64,000 nt of DNA from Bacillota bacterium (GCA_023418475.1 JAEZZO010000052.1:163017-227016), one strand, 5' to 3'; shown: positions 49,852 through 58,735, counted from the stretch's first letter. Translations and numbers: made by a program. Notes: generated by a model not told the origin, from the sequence alone.

Positions 49852-52689
49852 ATGGCGGAAAAGAAGAATTATATTAAAATCAGAGGTGCAAAAGAAAATA
49901 ATTTACAAAATATCAGCTTAGATATACCAAGAGATCAGTTTGTTGTGCTTACAGGACTAAGTGGTTCAGGAAAATCTTCTCTGGCATTTGATACAATTTA
50001 TGCGGAAGGCCAGAGAAGATATATGGAATCACTATCCTCTTATGCGCGGCAGTTTCTTGGTCAGATGGAAAAGCCCAATGTTGAGAGTATAGAAGGGCTT
50101 CCTCCAGCAATCTCTATCGATCAGAAGTCCACGAATCGCAATCCCCGTTCAACGGTAGGAACTGTAACCGAGATTTATGATTATTTCCGCCTTCTTTATG
50201 CAAGAATTGGTGTGCCTCATTGTCCGCAGTGCGGAAAGGAGATTAAGAAGCAGACGGTTGACCAGATGGTGGATGAGATCATGAATTTGGAGCAGGGAAG
50301 TAAAATCCAATTGCTGGCTCCGGTAGTCCGGGGGCGCAAGGGTGAGCATATCAAGCTCTTCGAACAGGCAAAGCGAAGCGGCTATGTCCGAGTAAGAGTC
50401 GATGGTAATTTATATGAGCTTACGGAGGATATAAAATTAGAGAAAAATAATAAGCATAATATTGAAATTATCGTTGACCGTCTGGTTGTAAAAGAGGGAA
50501 TCGAGAAGAGACTTTCTGATTCAGTTGAAAATGTACTAAAACTGGCAGAAGGTTTACTTTACGTTGATGTTATCGGTAAGGAACAGCTTATCTTCAGTCA
50601 GAACTTTGCGTGTCCTGATTGCGGTATCAGTATTGATGAAGTGGAGCCGAGGATATTTTCCTTCAATAATCCGTTTGGAGCATGCCCGGAGTGTCATGGA
50701 CTTGGAATAAAGATGGAATTTGATGAGGAGCTTCTAATCCCGGACAGAGACAAATCCCTGATTGACGGAGCAATTGCTGCACCAGGCTGGCAGTCAGCCG
50801 GAGATAAGGGCAGCTATACCAGAAGCATACTGGAAGCATTGGCGAAGGAGTATCATTTTGATCTCAACACCCCTTATGACAAACTTCCGGAGAAGGTACG
50901 CCATATGTTTGTTCATGGAACCGACGGTAAATCCGTGAAGGTATTTTATAAAGGACAGCGCGGTGTCGGTGTATACGATGTTGCCTTCGAAGGCTTGATA
51001 AAGAATATTGAGCGGCGCTACCGTGAGACCGGTTCTGAAACAGTCAAGCAAGAATATGAGAGCTTTATGCGGACTACGCCTTGTAAGCAGTGTAATGGCA
51101 AGCGTCTTAAGAGGGAGGCTCTGGCAGTTACGGTTGGTGACAGGAATATCTCTGATGTGACCGAATATTCCATTCGTGAGCTGGCAGTTTTTATGCAGAA
51201 CCTGCAGCTGACATCTATGCAGCAGAAGATTGGAGAATTGGTCCTAAAGGAGATCAGAGCAAGAATTAACTTTCTTATGGATGTCGGACTTGATTATCTT
51301 ACTCTGGCAAGAGCGACCGGAAGCCTATCGGGAGGTGAATCACAGAGAATTCGTCTGGCAACGCAGATCGGTTCCGGGTTAGTTGGTGTAGCATATATTC
51401 TGGATGAGCCAAGTATAGGACTTCACCAGAGGGATAATGATAAGCTGTTAAAGACATTAAATAATCTGAAGGATCTTGGCAACACTCTGATTGTTGTGGA
51501 GCATGATGAAGATACCATGTTTGCTGCAGATTATATTGTTGATATAGGTCCGGGAGCCGGAGAGCACGGAGGAAAAGTTGTGGCAGCCGGTACAGCCAAG
51601 CAGATCATGAAGGTAAAGGAATCTGTGACCGGAGCATATCTGAGCGGGAGAATTAAGATCCCGGTACCGAAGGAAAGAAGGAGACCTACCGGTTATTTAA
51701 CGATTAAAGGAGCAGCCGAAAACAATCTGAAGAATATAGATGTGGATATTCCACTTGGAATTATGACTTGCATTACCGGAGTATCCGGCTCAGGGAAAAG
51801 CTCTCTTATCACAGAGATATTATATAAAAGATTGGCTAGAGATTTAAACCGCGCACGTTGCATTCCTGGAAAGCATGATAAAATGCTTGGAATTGAACAG
51901 CTGGATAAGGTGATTAATATTGATCAGTCACCAATCGGACGTACACCCAGGTCAAATCCGGCTACTTACACCGGTGTATTTGATCAGATCCGTGATCTTT
52001 TTGCAGCTACACAGGATGCAAAAATGAGAGGATATTCGAAGGGACGTTTCAGTTTTAATATCAAGGGAGGACGTTGTGAAGCCTGCAGCGGTGATGGCAT
52101 AATAAAGATAGAGATGAATTTTCTTCCGGATATTTATGTACCTTGCGAGGTATGTGGAGGAAAACGTTATAACAGAGAGACGCTGGAGGTTCGTTATAAA
52201 GGCAAGAATATCTATGAAGTTCTGGATATGACAATAGAGGAAGCAGTTAAATTCTTTGAAAATGTACCTTCTATCAAGCGAAAGATTGAAACTTTATTTG
52301 ATGTGGGACTTTCTTATCTGCGACTTGGCCATCCGTCCACTGCTCTTTCCGGAGGAGAAGCGCAGAGAATAAAGCTTGCTACCGAACTAAGTAAGCGTAG
52401 CACAGGAAAGACAATCTACATTCTGGATGAACCAACGACCGGATTACATTTTGCAGATGTGCATAAATTAATCGAAATTCTGAAGCGTTTTTCTGAAAGC
52501 GGGAATACGGTGGTTGTAATCGAACATAATTTGGACGTGATCAAGACGGCCGATTATATTATTGATATCGGCCCTGAAGGCGGCGACAAAGGCGGCACGG
52601 TGATAGCTCAGGGAACACCGGAAGAGATAGCGGCGGATGCAAATTCCTATACAGGAGTGTATGTGAAGAAGTATTTAGAGAATGTATAA
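49852..52689 (+). CDS. uvrA: excinuclease ABC subunit A
   Basis: 945 residues, the canonical UvrA. Walker A sites GLSGSGKSSLAFDTIYAEGQ and GVSGSGKSSL. ABC signatures GSLSGGESQRIRLA and ALSGGEAQRIKLA. Zinc modules: CPQCGKEI; FACPDCGISIDEVEPRIFSF followed by CPECHGLG; and CEACSGDGIIKIEMNFLPD followed by CEVCGGKRYNRETLE. Damage-recognition dimer of nucleotide excision repair, in operon with uvrB. ATG 49852 after GGAATGGAG. Confidence 0.98.
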   Translation: MAEKKNYIKIRGAKENNLQNISLDIPRDQFVVLTGLSGSGKSSLAFDTIYAEGQRRYMESLSSYARQFLGQMEKPNVESIEGLPPAISIDQKSTNRNPRSTVGTVTEIYDYFRLLYARIGVPHCPQCGKEIKKQTVDQMVDEIMNLEQGSKIQLLAPVVRGRKGEHIKLFEQAKRSGYVRVRVDGNLYELTEDIKLEKNNKHNIEIIVDRLVVKEGIEKRLSDSVENVLKLAEGLLYVDVIGKEQLIFSQNFACPDCGISIDEVEPRIFSFNNPFGACPECHGLGIKMEFDEELLIPDRDKSLIDGAIAAPGWQSAGDKGSYTRSILEALAKEYHFDLNTPYDKLPEKVRHMFVHGTDGKSVKVFYKGQRGVGVYDVAFEGLIKNIERRYRETGSETVKQEYESFMRTTPCKQCNGKRLKREALAVTVGDRNISDVTEYSIRELAVFMQNLQLTSMQQKIGELVLKEIRARINFLMDVGLDYLTLARATGSLSGGESQRIRLATQIGSGLVGVAYILDEPSIGLHQRDNDKLLKTLNNLKDLGNTLIVVEHDEDTMFAADYIVDIGPGAGEHGGKVVAAGTAKQIMKVKESVTGAYLSGRIKIPVPKERRRPTGYLTIKGAAENNLKNIDVDIPLGIMTCITGVSGSGKSSLITEILYKRLARDLNRARCIPGKHDKMLGIEQLDKVINIDQSPIGRTPRSNPATYTGVFDQIRDLFAATQDAKMRGYSKGRFSFNIKGGRCEACSGDGIIKIEMNFLPDIYVPCEVCGGKRYNRETLEVRYKGKNIYEVLDMTIEEAVKFFENVPSIKRKIETLFDVGLSYLRLGHPSTALSGGEAQRIKLATELSKRSTGKTIYILDEPTTGLHFADVHKLIEILKRFSESGNTVVVIEHNLDVIKTADYIIDIGPEGGDKGGTVIAQGTPEEIAADANSYTGVYVKKYLENV

Positions 52690-52742
52690 ATAGTGCATTT
52701 TTAACCTTCATAATGAGAACATACAGGGAATGGAGTATAATT

Positions 52743-53324
52743 ATGGAATACGGTTTTTTTGCCATGATGTCTAGAATGAAATTCATTGAGCGATGGGCGC
52801 TTATGCGGAATTCTATATCTGAAAATATCAGTGAGCATTCCCTTGAAGTCAGCATGCTGTCACATGCTCTTGCAGTCATAGGAAATGAACGGCTGTGTCG
52901 ACATTACAATGCAGAAAAAGCAGCACTGATAGGTCTTTATCATGATGCGACAGAGATTATTACCGGTGATATGCCTACACCGATTAAATATTATAATGAA
53001 ACTATTCAGGGTGCATTTAAGGCAGTGGAGAATGCTGCAGCCGATAAGCTGCTTAAAATGCTTCCGGATTATATGAGAAAAAGTTATGATTCTCTGTTTC
53101 TTCCAAAGGAAGAGGACGCAGATCTATGGAAACTAGTGAAAGCTGCCGATAAACTATCGGCATTAATAAAGTGTGTTGAAGAAAGAAAGGCCGGGAACAC
53201 AGAATTTTACAGAGCAGAAGAAGCTACGAGGGAAAAACTTATCTCTATGGAGAGGAAGGAGGTAGATATTTTTCTAGAGGAATTTCTTCCATCTTATGAA
53301 AAGACACTGGACGAGTTGAATTAA
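52743..53324 (+). CDS. HD-domain 5'-deoxynucleotidase, YfbR-like
   Basis: 193 residues. MKFIERWALMRNS followed by ENISEHSLEVSMLSHAL and LIGLYHDATEIITGDMPTPI give the HD metal ligands (His, His-Asp) of the YfbR/HD_3 family. LVKAADKLSALIKCVEE supplies the last Asp. Such enzymes dephosphorylate deoxyribonucleoside monophosphates. The position after uvrBA could link it to nucleotide recycling. ATG 52743 after AATGGAG. Confidence 0.88.
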   Translation: MEYGFFAMMSRMKFIERWALMRNSISENISEHSLEVSMLSHALAVIGNERLCRHYNAEKAALIGLYHDATEIITGDMPTPIKYYNETIQGAFKAVENAAADKLLKMLPDYMRKSYDSLFLPKEEDADLWKLVKAADKLSALIKCVEERKAGNTEFYRAEEATREKLISMERKEVDIFLEEFLPSYEKTLDELN

Positions 53325-53362
53325 GAGGAGATTAGAACTGCCGGGGCAGTGGGGAGGTATGT

Positions 53363-54085
53363 ATGATTACAATGGATGGGAAATGGATTATGGAGGGAAA
53401 AGAGCGTAATGATCCAGGTTGTATAAAATCGCATAGGGAGTTGACGGATTATATTAATGAAGTCGGCTTTCTGCCATTGTTTAAGAATGGTGTGGAAGGA
53501 TTTTCTGTAGAGGAGATAACACCTTCAGATGCCTGGTGGGCAGGTAATGCACAGGAAGATCCTTGGGAATGGCGTCAGGTAATCGCAGGAGAGCAGGAAG
53601 TAGCTTATGGCAAGTTGTTTTGTAACCGCGCAGGTTTTATTTCCAGAACATGGTATCCATATTTTGCTGCTTACCGCAGAGACGGTTATGATTTTGACAG
53701 CCGGTATGAGGATGGTCTTGCAAGCCATCGCGTGAAATTGATTATTGATGTTCTGACAAAATGTGCCTCACTTCCCTCATATGAACTGAAAGCGGCTGCT
53801 GGCTTTGGCAGAGGAGGCGAGAAGGGTTTTGATGGTGCAATGACGCAGCTCCAGATGCAAACTTACATTACCGTAAACGGATTTAGTAAAAAATGTAATA
53901 AAAAGCACGAGGAATATGGTTGGTCTGTTGCAAACTATACCTTAAGCGAAAATCTTTTTGGAGAGCAGTATGTGCGTTCTTTGTATCACCTGGGCGCGGC
54001 AGAAGCAAAGAATAAAATATTGACGCAGATAAAATCGAAATATCCTGCGGCAGCAGATAAAGAGATTGAAAAGATAATTCGTTAA
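53363..54085 (+). CDS. uncharacterised protein, possibly AlkZ-related
   Basis: 240 residues. Notable segments: ITPSDAWWAGNAQEDPWEWR, RAGFISRTWYPYFAAYRRDG, ASHRVKLIIDVLTKCASLPS, ELKAAAGFGRGGEKGFDGAM, TQLQMQTYITVNGFSKKCNK. The C-terminus is lysine-rich and helical. The pattern recalls small proteins annotated as AlkZ-related (winged-helix, DNA glycosylase-like), but this is from memory and not verified. GGGGAGG gives a strong ribosome site. It lies 38 bases after the HD gene, which follows uvrBA, so a DNA-repair or nucleotide role is plausible. Confidence 0.6.
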   Translation: MITMDGKWIMEGKERNDPGCIKSHRELTDYINEVGFLPLFKNGVEGFSVEEITPSDAWWAGNAQEDPWEWRQVIAGEQEVAYGKLFCNRAGFISRTWYPYFAAYRRDGYDFDSRYEDGLASHRVKLIIDVLTKCASLPSYELKAAAGFGRGGEKGFDGAMTQLQMQTYITVNGFSKKCNKKHEEYGWSVANYTLSENLFGEQYVRSLYHLGAAEAKNKILTQIKSKYPAAADKEIEKIIR

Positions 54086-54248
54086 GGATAAAACAAGCAG
54101 TATCAAGTCGGTAGTAAAATATTCTCAATTCTCATGAAAATATTGCTTTACGTCAGAATAAAAGATATAATGAAAAATGAATAGAATATATTGGCAATGA
54201 CGTCTAATAATTAGCAGACTAAAATTGTAAGGCAATATGGAAAAGAGT

Positions 54249-54404
54249 CAGGTGATTGTAATGCTTGAAAGTAATTTAATCATTATGTATACAGAAGGTA
54301 AATAATTAGGTATGTGTGTTTAATAGAACAAGCATTGGAATGGAAGAATATATACTTTCTGTACATAGAATTCAGGTAAATCTATTGTTTTGCAATTATG
54401 TATG
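54249..54404. mobile_element. MITE-like palindromic element, copy 3 (decayed)
   Basis: The right side reads GCATTGGAATGGAAGAATAT, then ATACTTTCTGTACATAG, then TTGTTTTGCAATTATG. It matches 29209-29273 with scattered changes. The left side (CAGGTGATTG, GCTTGAAAGTAATTTAATCA, TGTATACAG) aligns with the left arm of copy 1. The central GGAGCGG motif and the ends are degraded and no target duplication is seen, so it is older than the other two. It accounts for most of the 54086-54434 gap. Confidence 0.65.
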
Positions 54405-54434
54405 TAAAGCCGAATTCGAAGGGAGAGAATAATT

Positions 54435-55601
54435 TTGAAGGAAATAAGAGTTTTAAATAACAAAATGAGTTGTGATCCACAGAAAAGGAAGGGATTATTT
54501 AAGAAAGTAATTATGTTTGCATTGTTTTTATGTATCATATTAGCCGAACCGGGTATGACGAAGAAAAGCTTTGCGGATGGAGGTACCCAGCTTGTAGTAA
54601 CTCCGAATTATATAGATGAGACAGCCACCATTACAGCAGCACCGGGGGGAAGCAGCAGATATTATATCAGTATCGATAATATGAGAAACTGGGACATGCT
54701 TGATTCTAATATGGTTGATATCTCTTCCTTATTAGGGTCAAAGGATACGATTATATACTTTAAAGGTAATAAGGATACGAATCCTTATCCTCTTACCCTT
54801 CAGGGTGAGGATAAATCTTTGACGGCATCCTATAAAGCATCAAATGGTGTCGGAAGAGTAGAATTTACTTCAGGGCTTCCGGTGGAATATAGAAAAGGTC
54901 CTAACGGAGTGTGGAAAACGGCAACGAATCCTATGCCAACCTCAATTTATGAAATAAAAGGTACTTCACTTTATTTCAGAACCGCTGCTACAGCGGCAAA
55001 ACGAGCAGGTAGGATTGTAGTGGTAAGAGTTCCTAAAAGACCTACAGCGCCTTCTGTGAGGTTAGATGGGAGTAAGCTGATGATTACCGGTATGAAGCCG
55101 GGTGAGACGTTGTACCGCGTAGGTGACAATGCATGGACACCATTTAACCCGACAGATAAAAGCGTGAGAGCATTGGATTTATCAGCACTGCTTGGCGGCA
55201 GTACATTAACAAACGTAGCGATTCCTGCCGGGACAATAGAATTTCGAGTTATGGGAAATGACAAAAAAGCTAACTCTGCTGTTAAGGTTTTAGAAGTTCC
55301 TCAGCAGACAGTATTACAGCAGGGACAGGTAACGATTACGGGAAGTTCAATTACCGTTATAGGAGATGCTAACCAAAAAGTACAATATGAGTATACAGTT
55401 CTTTCCGGTAACAACGCATTGAATTTAAATACGGCAAGATGGTCCTCAATTACAGTCAACAGGACGGTGACAGTTCCAAGAGTTTCTATAGGAGACAAGA
55501 TATTAGTCCGCAGGAAGAGTACAACAGATCAGGTAACCAGGCAGATTATTCCGGCATCTACCTATATAGTACTTCAGGTAACTGGTATAACAACAAAATA
55601 G
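54435..55601 (+). CDS. secreted or surface protein of unknown function
   Basis: 388 residues. The N-terminus is a long basic stretch followed by a hydrophobic core (VIMFALFLCIILAEP) and KSFADGG, consistent with a signal peptide. The rest is Thr/Ser/Val-rich and beta-strand-like, with two similar units: IPRPTAPSVRLDG-type proline-Ser segments (RVPKRPTAPSVRLDGSKLMI) and GQVTITGSSITVIGDANQKV, each followed by a YRV/YEYTV strand. TTG start at 54435 after AGGGAGAG. There is no sortase motif or S-layer homology repeat. I do not recognise a family; it may be an extracellular repeat protein. Confidence 0.65.
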   Translation: MKEIRVLNNKMSCDPQKRKGLFKKVIMFALFLCIILAEPGMTKKSFADGGTQLVVTPNYIDETATITAAPGGSSRYYISIDNMRNWDMLDSNMVDISSLLGSKDTIIYFKGNKDTNPYPLTLQGEDKSLTASYKASNGVGRVEFTSGLPVEYRKGPNGVWKTATNPMPTSIYEIKGTSLYFRTAATAAKRAGRIVVVRVPKRPTAPSVRLDGSKLMITGMKPGETLYRVGDNAWTPFNPTDKSVRALDLSALLGGSTLTNVAIPAGTIEFRVMGNDKKANSAVKVLEVPQQTVLQQGQVTITGSSITVIGDANQKVQYEYTVLSGNNALNLNTARWSSITVNRTVTVPRVSIGDKILVRRKSTTDQVTRQIIPASTYIVLQVTGITTK

Positions 55602-55643
55602 GTTGGAAATAATCGATAGAAGTAAAATAGAATACGAATGACC

Positions 55644-55697
55644 AAGAAGCCTATGTAATATAGCTGATGAAAGCTATATTGCATGGGTTTCTTTTTA
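55644..55697 (+). terminator. intrinsic terminator after the secreted protein gene
   Basis: GAAGCCTATGTAATATAGC pairs with GCTATATTGCATGGGTTTC (G-U pairs allowed) around the loop TGATGAAA, followed by TTTTTATT. Confidence 0.85.
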
Positions 55698-55847
55698 TTC
55701 CATAGGAAATTCATCCTATGTGATAAAAACTCTCCAGAGGAGACGCAGCTACACACGCAGAACATAGTTGTACATTATAGATTTATGATTGCGGCGGTGT
55801 GCGTGGCACACTTTCGTTCATTGTGGTATTAATATTTCATAATCCTG

Positions 55848-55876
55848 TTGACAGAAGATATATTTGGTATTATATT
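55848..55876 (+). promoter_or_regulatory. promoter of the ABC exporter-TetR operon
   Basis: TTGACA (55848-55853) and TATATT (55871-55876), spacer exactly 17. Confidence 0.75.
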
Positions 55877-55903
55877 AGAACTTATAATACTGTTATAGTT
55901 CTA
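55876..55903 (+). promoter_or_regulatory. dyad operator, probably for the TetR regulator
   Basis: TAGAACT (55876-55882) and AGTTCTA (55897-55903) form perfect outer arms, with TATAA/TTATA inside. The dyad covers the transcription start just after the -10 box, the usual position for a TetR-type repressor site. The regulator is encoded at the end of this operon. Confidence 0.55.
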
Positions 55904-55944
55904 TAAGGACTTGAAAAGTTCATTGTATATAGGAGGAATTAAGT

Positions 55945-56649
55945 ATGATCATTGAAGTTGAAAATGTCTCTAAATCATTTAAAAAGCAGCAGGTACTGGA
56001 TGCTATTAATTTATCTGTCGAAGAGAATGAAATATTTGGCTTGATCGGACCGTCCGGTGCGGGAAAAACAACCTTAATCCGTCTGTTAATTGGTGCAATT
56101 AGTGCCAATACCGGAAATATCAAACTTGCAAATTACCAGATACCAAATTTAAAGGCACTTGATAATATTGGATATATGCCGCAATATGATGCACTTTATA
56201 ATGATTTAACCGGATATGATAATCTTATTTTTTTTGGTGGTATGTATCATATGAAAAGGTCTGTACTTAATGAGAAGATAGCAGAAGTATTGGAGTTAGT
56301 AGAACTAGAAAAGGATGCTAAAAAAAAGGTGATAAATTATTCAGGAGGTATGAAAAAACGGCTTTCACTTGCTGTCGCGCTGCTCCATAGTCCAACAGTA
56401 CTAATACTGGATGAACCAACCGTAGGAATTGATCCTTTATTGCGCAAGAAAATATGGAATGAATTTTATAAGCTAAAGGAAACAGGTAAAACGATTGTTA
56501 TAACAACTCATGTCATGGATGAAGCAATAAAGTGCGACAGATTGGGACTCATTTATAATGGAAAAATTATTGCTTGTGACACTGTGGAAAAATTACTTGA
56601 TAAAACTCAAAATCATTCGATTGAGGAATTGTTTTTAGCAGGAGTATAG
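55945..56649 (+). CDS. ABC transporter ATP-binding protein
   Basis: 234 residues. Walker A GPSGAGKTTLIRLL, Q-loop IGYMPQYDAL, signature NYSGGMKKRLSLAVAL, Walker B LILDEPTVGID, and switch His in VITTHVMDEA. The MPQ(Y)/GGMKKR style and size belong to the multidrug/polyketide export group (CcmA/DrrA-like). It pairs with the ABC-2 permease encoded next. The ATG follows AGGAGG. Confidence 0.93.
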   Translation: MIIEVENVSKSFKKQQVLDAINLSVEENEIFGLIGPSGAGKTTLIRLLIGAISANTGNIKLANYQIPNLKALDNIGYMPQYDALYNDLTGYDNLIFFGGMYHMKRSVLNEKIAEVLELVELEKDAKKKVINYSGGMKKRLSLAVALLHSPTVLILDEPTVGIDPLLRKKIWNEFYKLKETGKTIVITTHVMDEAIKCDRLGLIYNGKIIACDTVEKLLDKTQNHSIEELFLAGV

Positions 56650-56768
56650 ATACAGTCTTGTGTCTAGCAAGACAGCAGAAGGAAAGGTAATCTGATAAAC
56701 AAATTTACCATACTGTAATCTGAGCTCCGCACATATTGCAAATTCATGAAAGGGACATGGTTATTAAA

Positions 56769-57785
56769 ATGAAAACAATATATATCATAAATCGAATTAT
56801 AAAGCAAATGATAAATGATAAGCGCTCACTAGCTCTTGTCTTAGTTGTACCGATTTTTCTGTTTACTCTATTATACTTTCTTTTAGGAGATTCTGATTAT
56901 AAAGCTTCTATAACAGCAAGTGGTATACCAATTCAACTAATTGAGCAGATAGAAGCGGAAGACATTACCGTAAAAACCGTGGATTTAGCAGAAGGTAAGA
57001 AGGAAGTAAAGGAGAAAGAAACAGATGCACTTCTGTATATGGATGGTAAGGATATGGTTGTATTGTTTGAATCCAGTGATACAGTGAAAACCGGAATTAT
57101 ATCAAAAGCTCTTCAGAAAGCATTAAAAAATATGAGTCAGAAAGGAGAGCTGCGTATGGAGTATTTATACGGAGAAAATGAAAACAATCTTTTCAACAGC
57201 TTAGGCTATGTGCTGCTGGGAGTCATTTCCTTTTTCCTGATTTTCATTCTCGCAGGGATCTCCTTTGTAAGAGAAAGAACCGTACAGACAATGGAACGCC
57301 TTATGACAACACCGGTAAAGAGATGGCAGGTGGTTCTTGGTTATACAATAGGTTTTGGAATCTTTGCAATGCTTCAAAGTGTAATATTACTGTGCTATTC
57401 AAAATGGGTGCTACAGATGACAATAAAGGGTTCCCTGGTGGAGGCAGGTTTGCTAATGATCTTGTTGTCAATGTCGGCGGTATGTATCGGTGCCTTCTGC
57501 TCAATCTACGCTAACAATGAATTTCAAATGATGCAATTTCTTCCGGTGATCGTTATTCCCCAGATATTCTTCTCAGGATTGATATCGCTTGATACACTGC
57601 CGTTTCATCTGGGTTATCTCTCCAAAATCATGCCGGTTTATTATGCCTGTGATGCGCTGCAGCAGATTACTATAAAGGGCTTCGGACTGGAGGATGTAGC
57701 CTGGGATATTATTGCGTTATTGACATTTATCGTAATTTTCTTTATCCTTAATATCATAGCACTAAAGAAATATAGAAGATTATAA
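56769..57785 (+). CDS. ABC-2 type transporter permease
   Basis: 338 residues from ATG 56769. One N-terminal membrane helix (LALVLVVPIFLFTLLYFLL), a soluble ~130-residue extracytoplasmic domain, then five helices in the C-terminal half, including LGYVLLGVISFFLIFILAG and the conserved FVRERTVQTMERLMTTPVKR loop. PQIFFSGLISLDTLP is typical of the ABC-2 family. The start is uncertain: TTG 56736 and ATG 56757 are in frame upstream, and no well-spaced Shine-Dalgarno decides. It exports an unknown compound together with the preceding ATPase. Confidence 0.88.
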   Translation: MKTIYIINRIIKQMINDKRSLALVLVVPIFLFTLLYFLLGDSDYKASITASGIPIQLIEQIEAEDITVKTVDLAEGKKEVKEKETDALLYMDGKDMVVLFESSDTVKTGIISKALQKALKNMSQKGELRMEYLYGENENNLFNSLGYVLLGVISFFLIFILAGISFVRERTVQTMERLMTTPVKRWQVVLGYTIGFGIFAMLQSVILLCYSKWVLQMTIKGSLVEAGLLMILLSMSAVCIGAFCSIYANNEFQMMQFLPVIVIPQIFFSGLISLDTLPFHLGYLSKIMPVYYACDALQQITIKGFGLEDVAWDIIALLTFIVIFFILNIIALKKYRRL

Positions 57786-57842
57786 GAAATTACTTTAAAT
57801 AGCAGGATTATACTGCAATAAAATACTTAAGGAGTGATCGTA

Positions 57843-58451
57843 TTGGCATCAGAGGAAAGTAAGAAAAACAGAATTATGGAGTTTTCTTTTAAAAAATTCA
57901 CGACACTGGGAATTCAACATGTAACGATGGATGAAATTTCGCGTGGTGTGGGAATTGGGAAAGGTACCTTGTATAAATATTTTCCATCGAAGGAAGTTTT
58001 ATTGTTGAGTACAATCAGCCACTTTGCCGGACATATGGAGAATACAATCCAGGAGATTATGGATAATGAAGAAATAACTCCGATTGAAAAGCTTAAAATA
58101 ATATTTAAAAACCTCGCACAGCGATTCTCCAAAGTAAACCCTGCAGCAGTTGCTTATCTGGAACACAGTATGCCGGAAGCGTATGAGAAAATCATATCGG
58201 TCCGCGAAAGAATTATTATGACCAGTATCATTAAGCTGCTTGAGGATGGCAAAAAGTGCGGACATTTTGATGCGGAAATGGATCCCTACGTTGTAGCTAA
58301 TATTTTAATAGGAGCAGTTAATCACATGATAAATCCAGAGATACTTCCGAGCTTTAAGTGCACGCTGGATCAATTGTATAATTCCATTATTTCTGTCATT
58401 TTACTCGGATGCCTTACAGAAGAAGGAAGAAAATTGGTTAATAATGAATAA
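57843..58451 (+). CDS. TetR-family transcriptional regulator
   Basis: 202 residues. N-terminal TetR HTH: MEFSFKKFTTLGIQHVTMDE followed by ISRGVGIGKGTLYKYFPSKE. The variable C-terminal ligand/dimer domain is helical. TTG at 57843 is preferred to the GTG at 57834 because AAGGAG directly abuts the GTG but is 9 bases from the TTG. It is the third gene of the exporter operon and likely represses it from the dyad at 55876. Confidence 0.9.
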   Translation: MASEESKKNRIMEFSFKKFTTLGIQHVTMDEISRGVGIGKGTLYKYFPSKEVLLLSTISHFAGHMENTIQEIMDNEEITPIEKLKIIFKNLAQRFSKVNPAAVAYLEHSMPEAYEKIISVRERIIMTSIIKLLEDGKKCGHFDAEMDPYVVANILIGAVNHMINPEILPSFKCTLDQLYNSIISVILLGCLTEEGRKLVNNE

Positions 58452-58478
58452 GGACAATTAGTTAGTGAATAATAAAAC

Positions 58479-58536
58479 TCGCCTGCTGTAGTTGGTTATC
58501 CCAAAAAGGATTGCTATGGACAGCAGGCGATTTTTT
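58479..58536 (+). terminator. intrinsic terminator after the TetR gene
   Basis: TCGCCTGCTGT (58479-58489) and ACAGCAGGCGA (58520-58530), a perfect 11-bp stem, followed by six T. Confidence 0.88.
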
Positions 58537-58554
58537 ATTATCTCTGATATTTCA

Positions 58555-58686
58555 AAAAGACTGATAATATGCCTGGATCATAAAAGACTGATAATGAGCC
58601 TGAATCATAACAGCCTGATAATTACCAGGAATACAAGCTCAATAATATACCAGGATATAAGCCTGATAATATTCCCGGATTACAAG
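58555..58686 (+). repeat. degenerate tandem repeat, about five units of 24-27 bp
   Basis: Successive units share the pattern AAGCCTGATAATATxCCxGGATxAT: AGACTGATAATATGCCTGGATC, AGACTGATAATGAGCCTGAATC, GCCTGATAATTACCAGGAATAC, GCTCAATAATATACCAGGATAT and GCCTGATAATATTCCCGGATTA, listed here in order without linkers. The array ends exactly at the -35 box of the EamA gene. It lies between a terminator and a promoter, so it could be a multi-site regulatory region or an expanded minisatellite. Confidence 0.65.
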
Positions 58687-58714
58687 TTGACATAAATAAG
58701 TAAAATGTTATAAT
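58687..58714 (+). promoter_or_regulatory. consensus promoter of the EamA-type gene
   Basis: TTGACA (58687-58692) and TATAAT (58709-58714), both perfect, spacer 16. It precedes the G/C-tract palindrome at 58723. Confidence 0.85.
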
Positions 58715-58722
58715 TGAGTTAA

Positions 58723-58735
58723 CCCCCCAGGGGGG
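58723..58735 (+). promoter_or_regulatory. C6-A-G6 palindrome at the transcription start
   Basis: CCCCCCAGGGGGG is a perfect dyad, placed about 9-20 bases after the -10 box in otherwise AT-rich DNA. G/C-tract dyads of this type are bound by CsoR/RcnR/FrmR-family repressors. No such regulator gene is in the window. Confidence 0.5.

Noticed and set aside
58555..58686. CRISPR array
   Set aside because: Units are contiguous and degenerate, without unique spacers, and no cas genes are in the window.
58492..58695. 67-codon frame over the tandem repeats
   Set aside because: The repetitive protein text simply follows the 25-bp DNA repeats and starts inside a terminator hairpin, so it is not treated as a gene.
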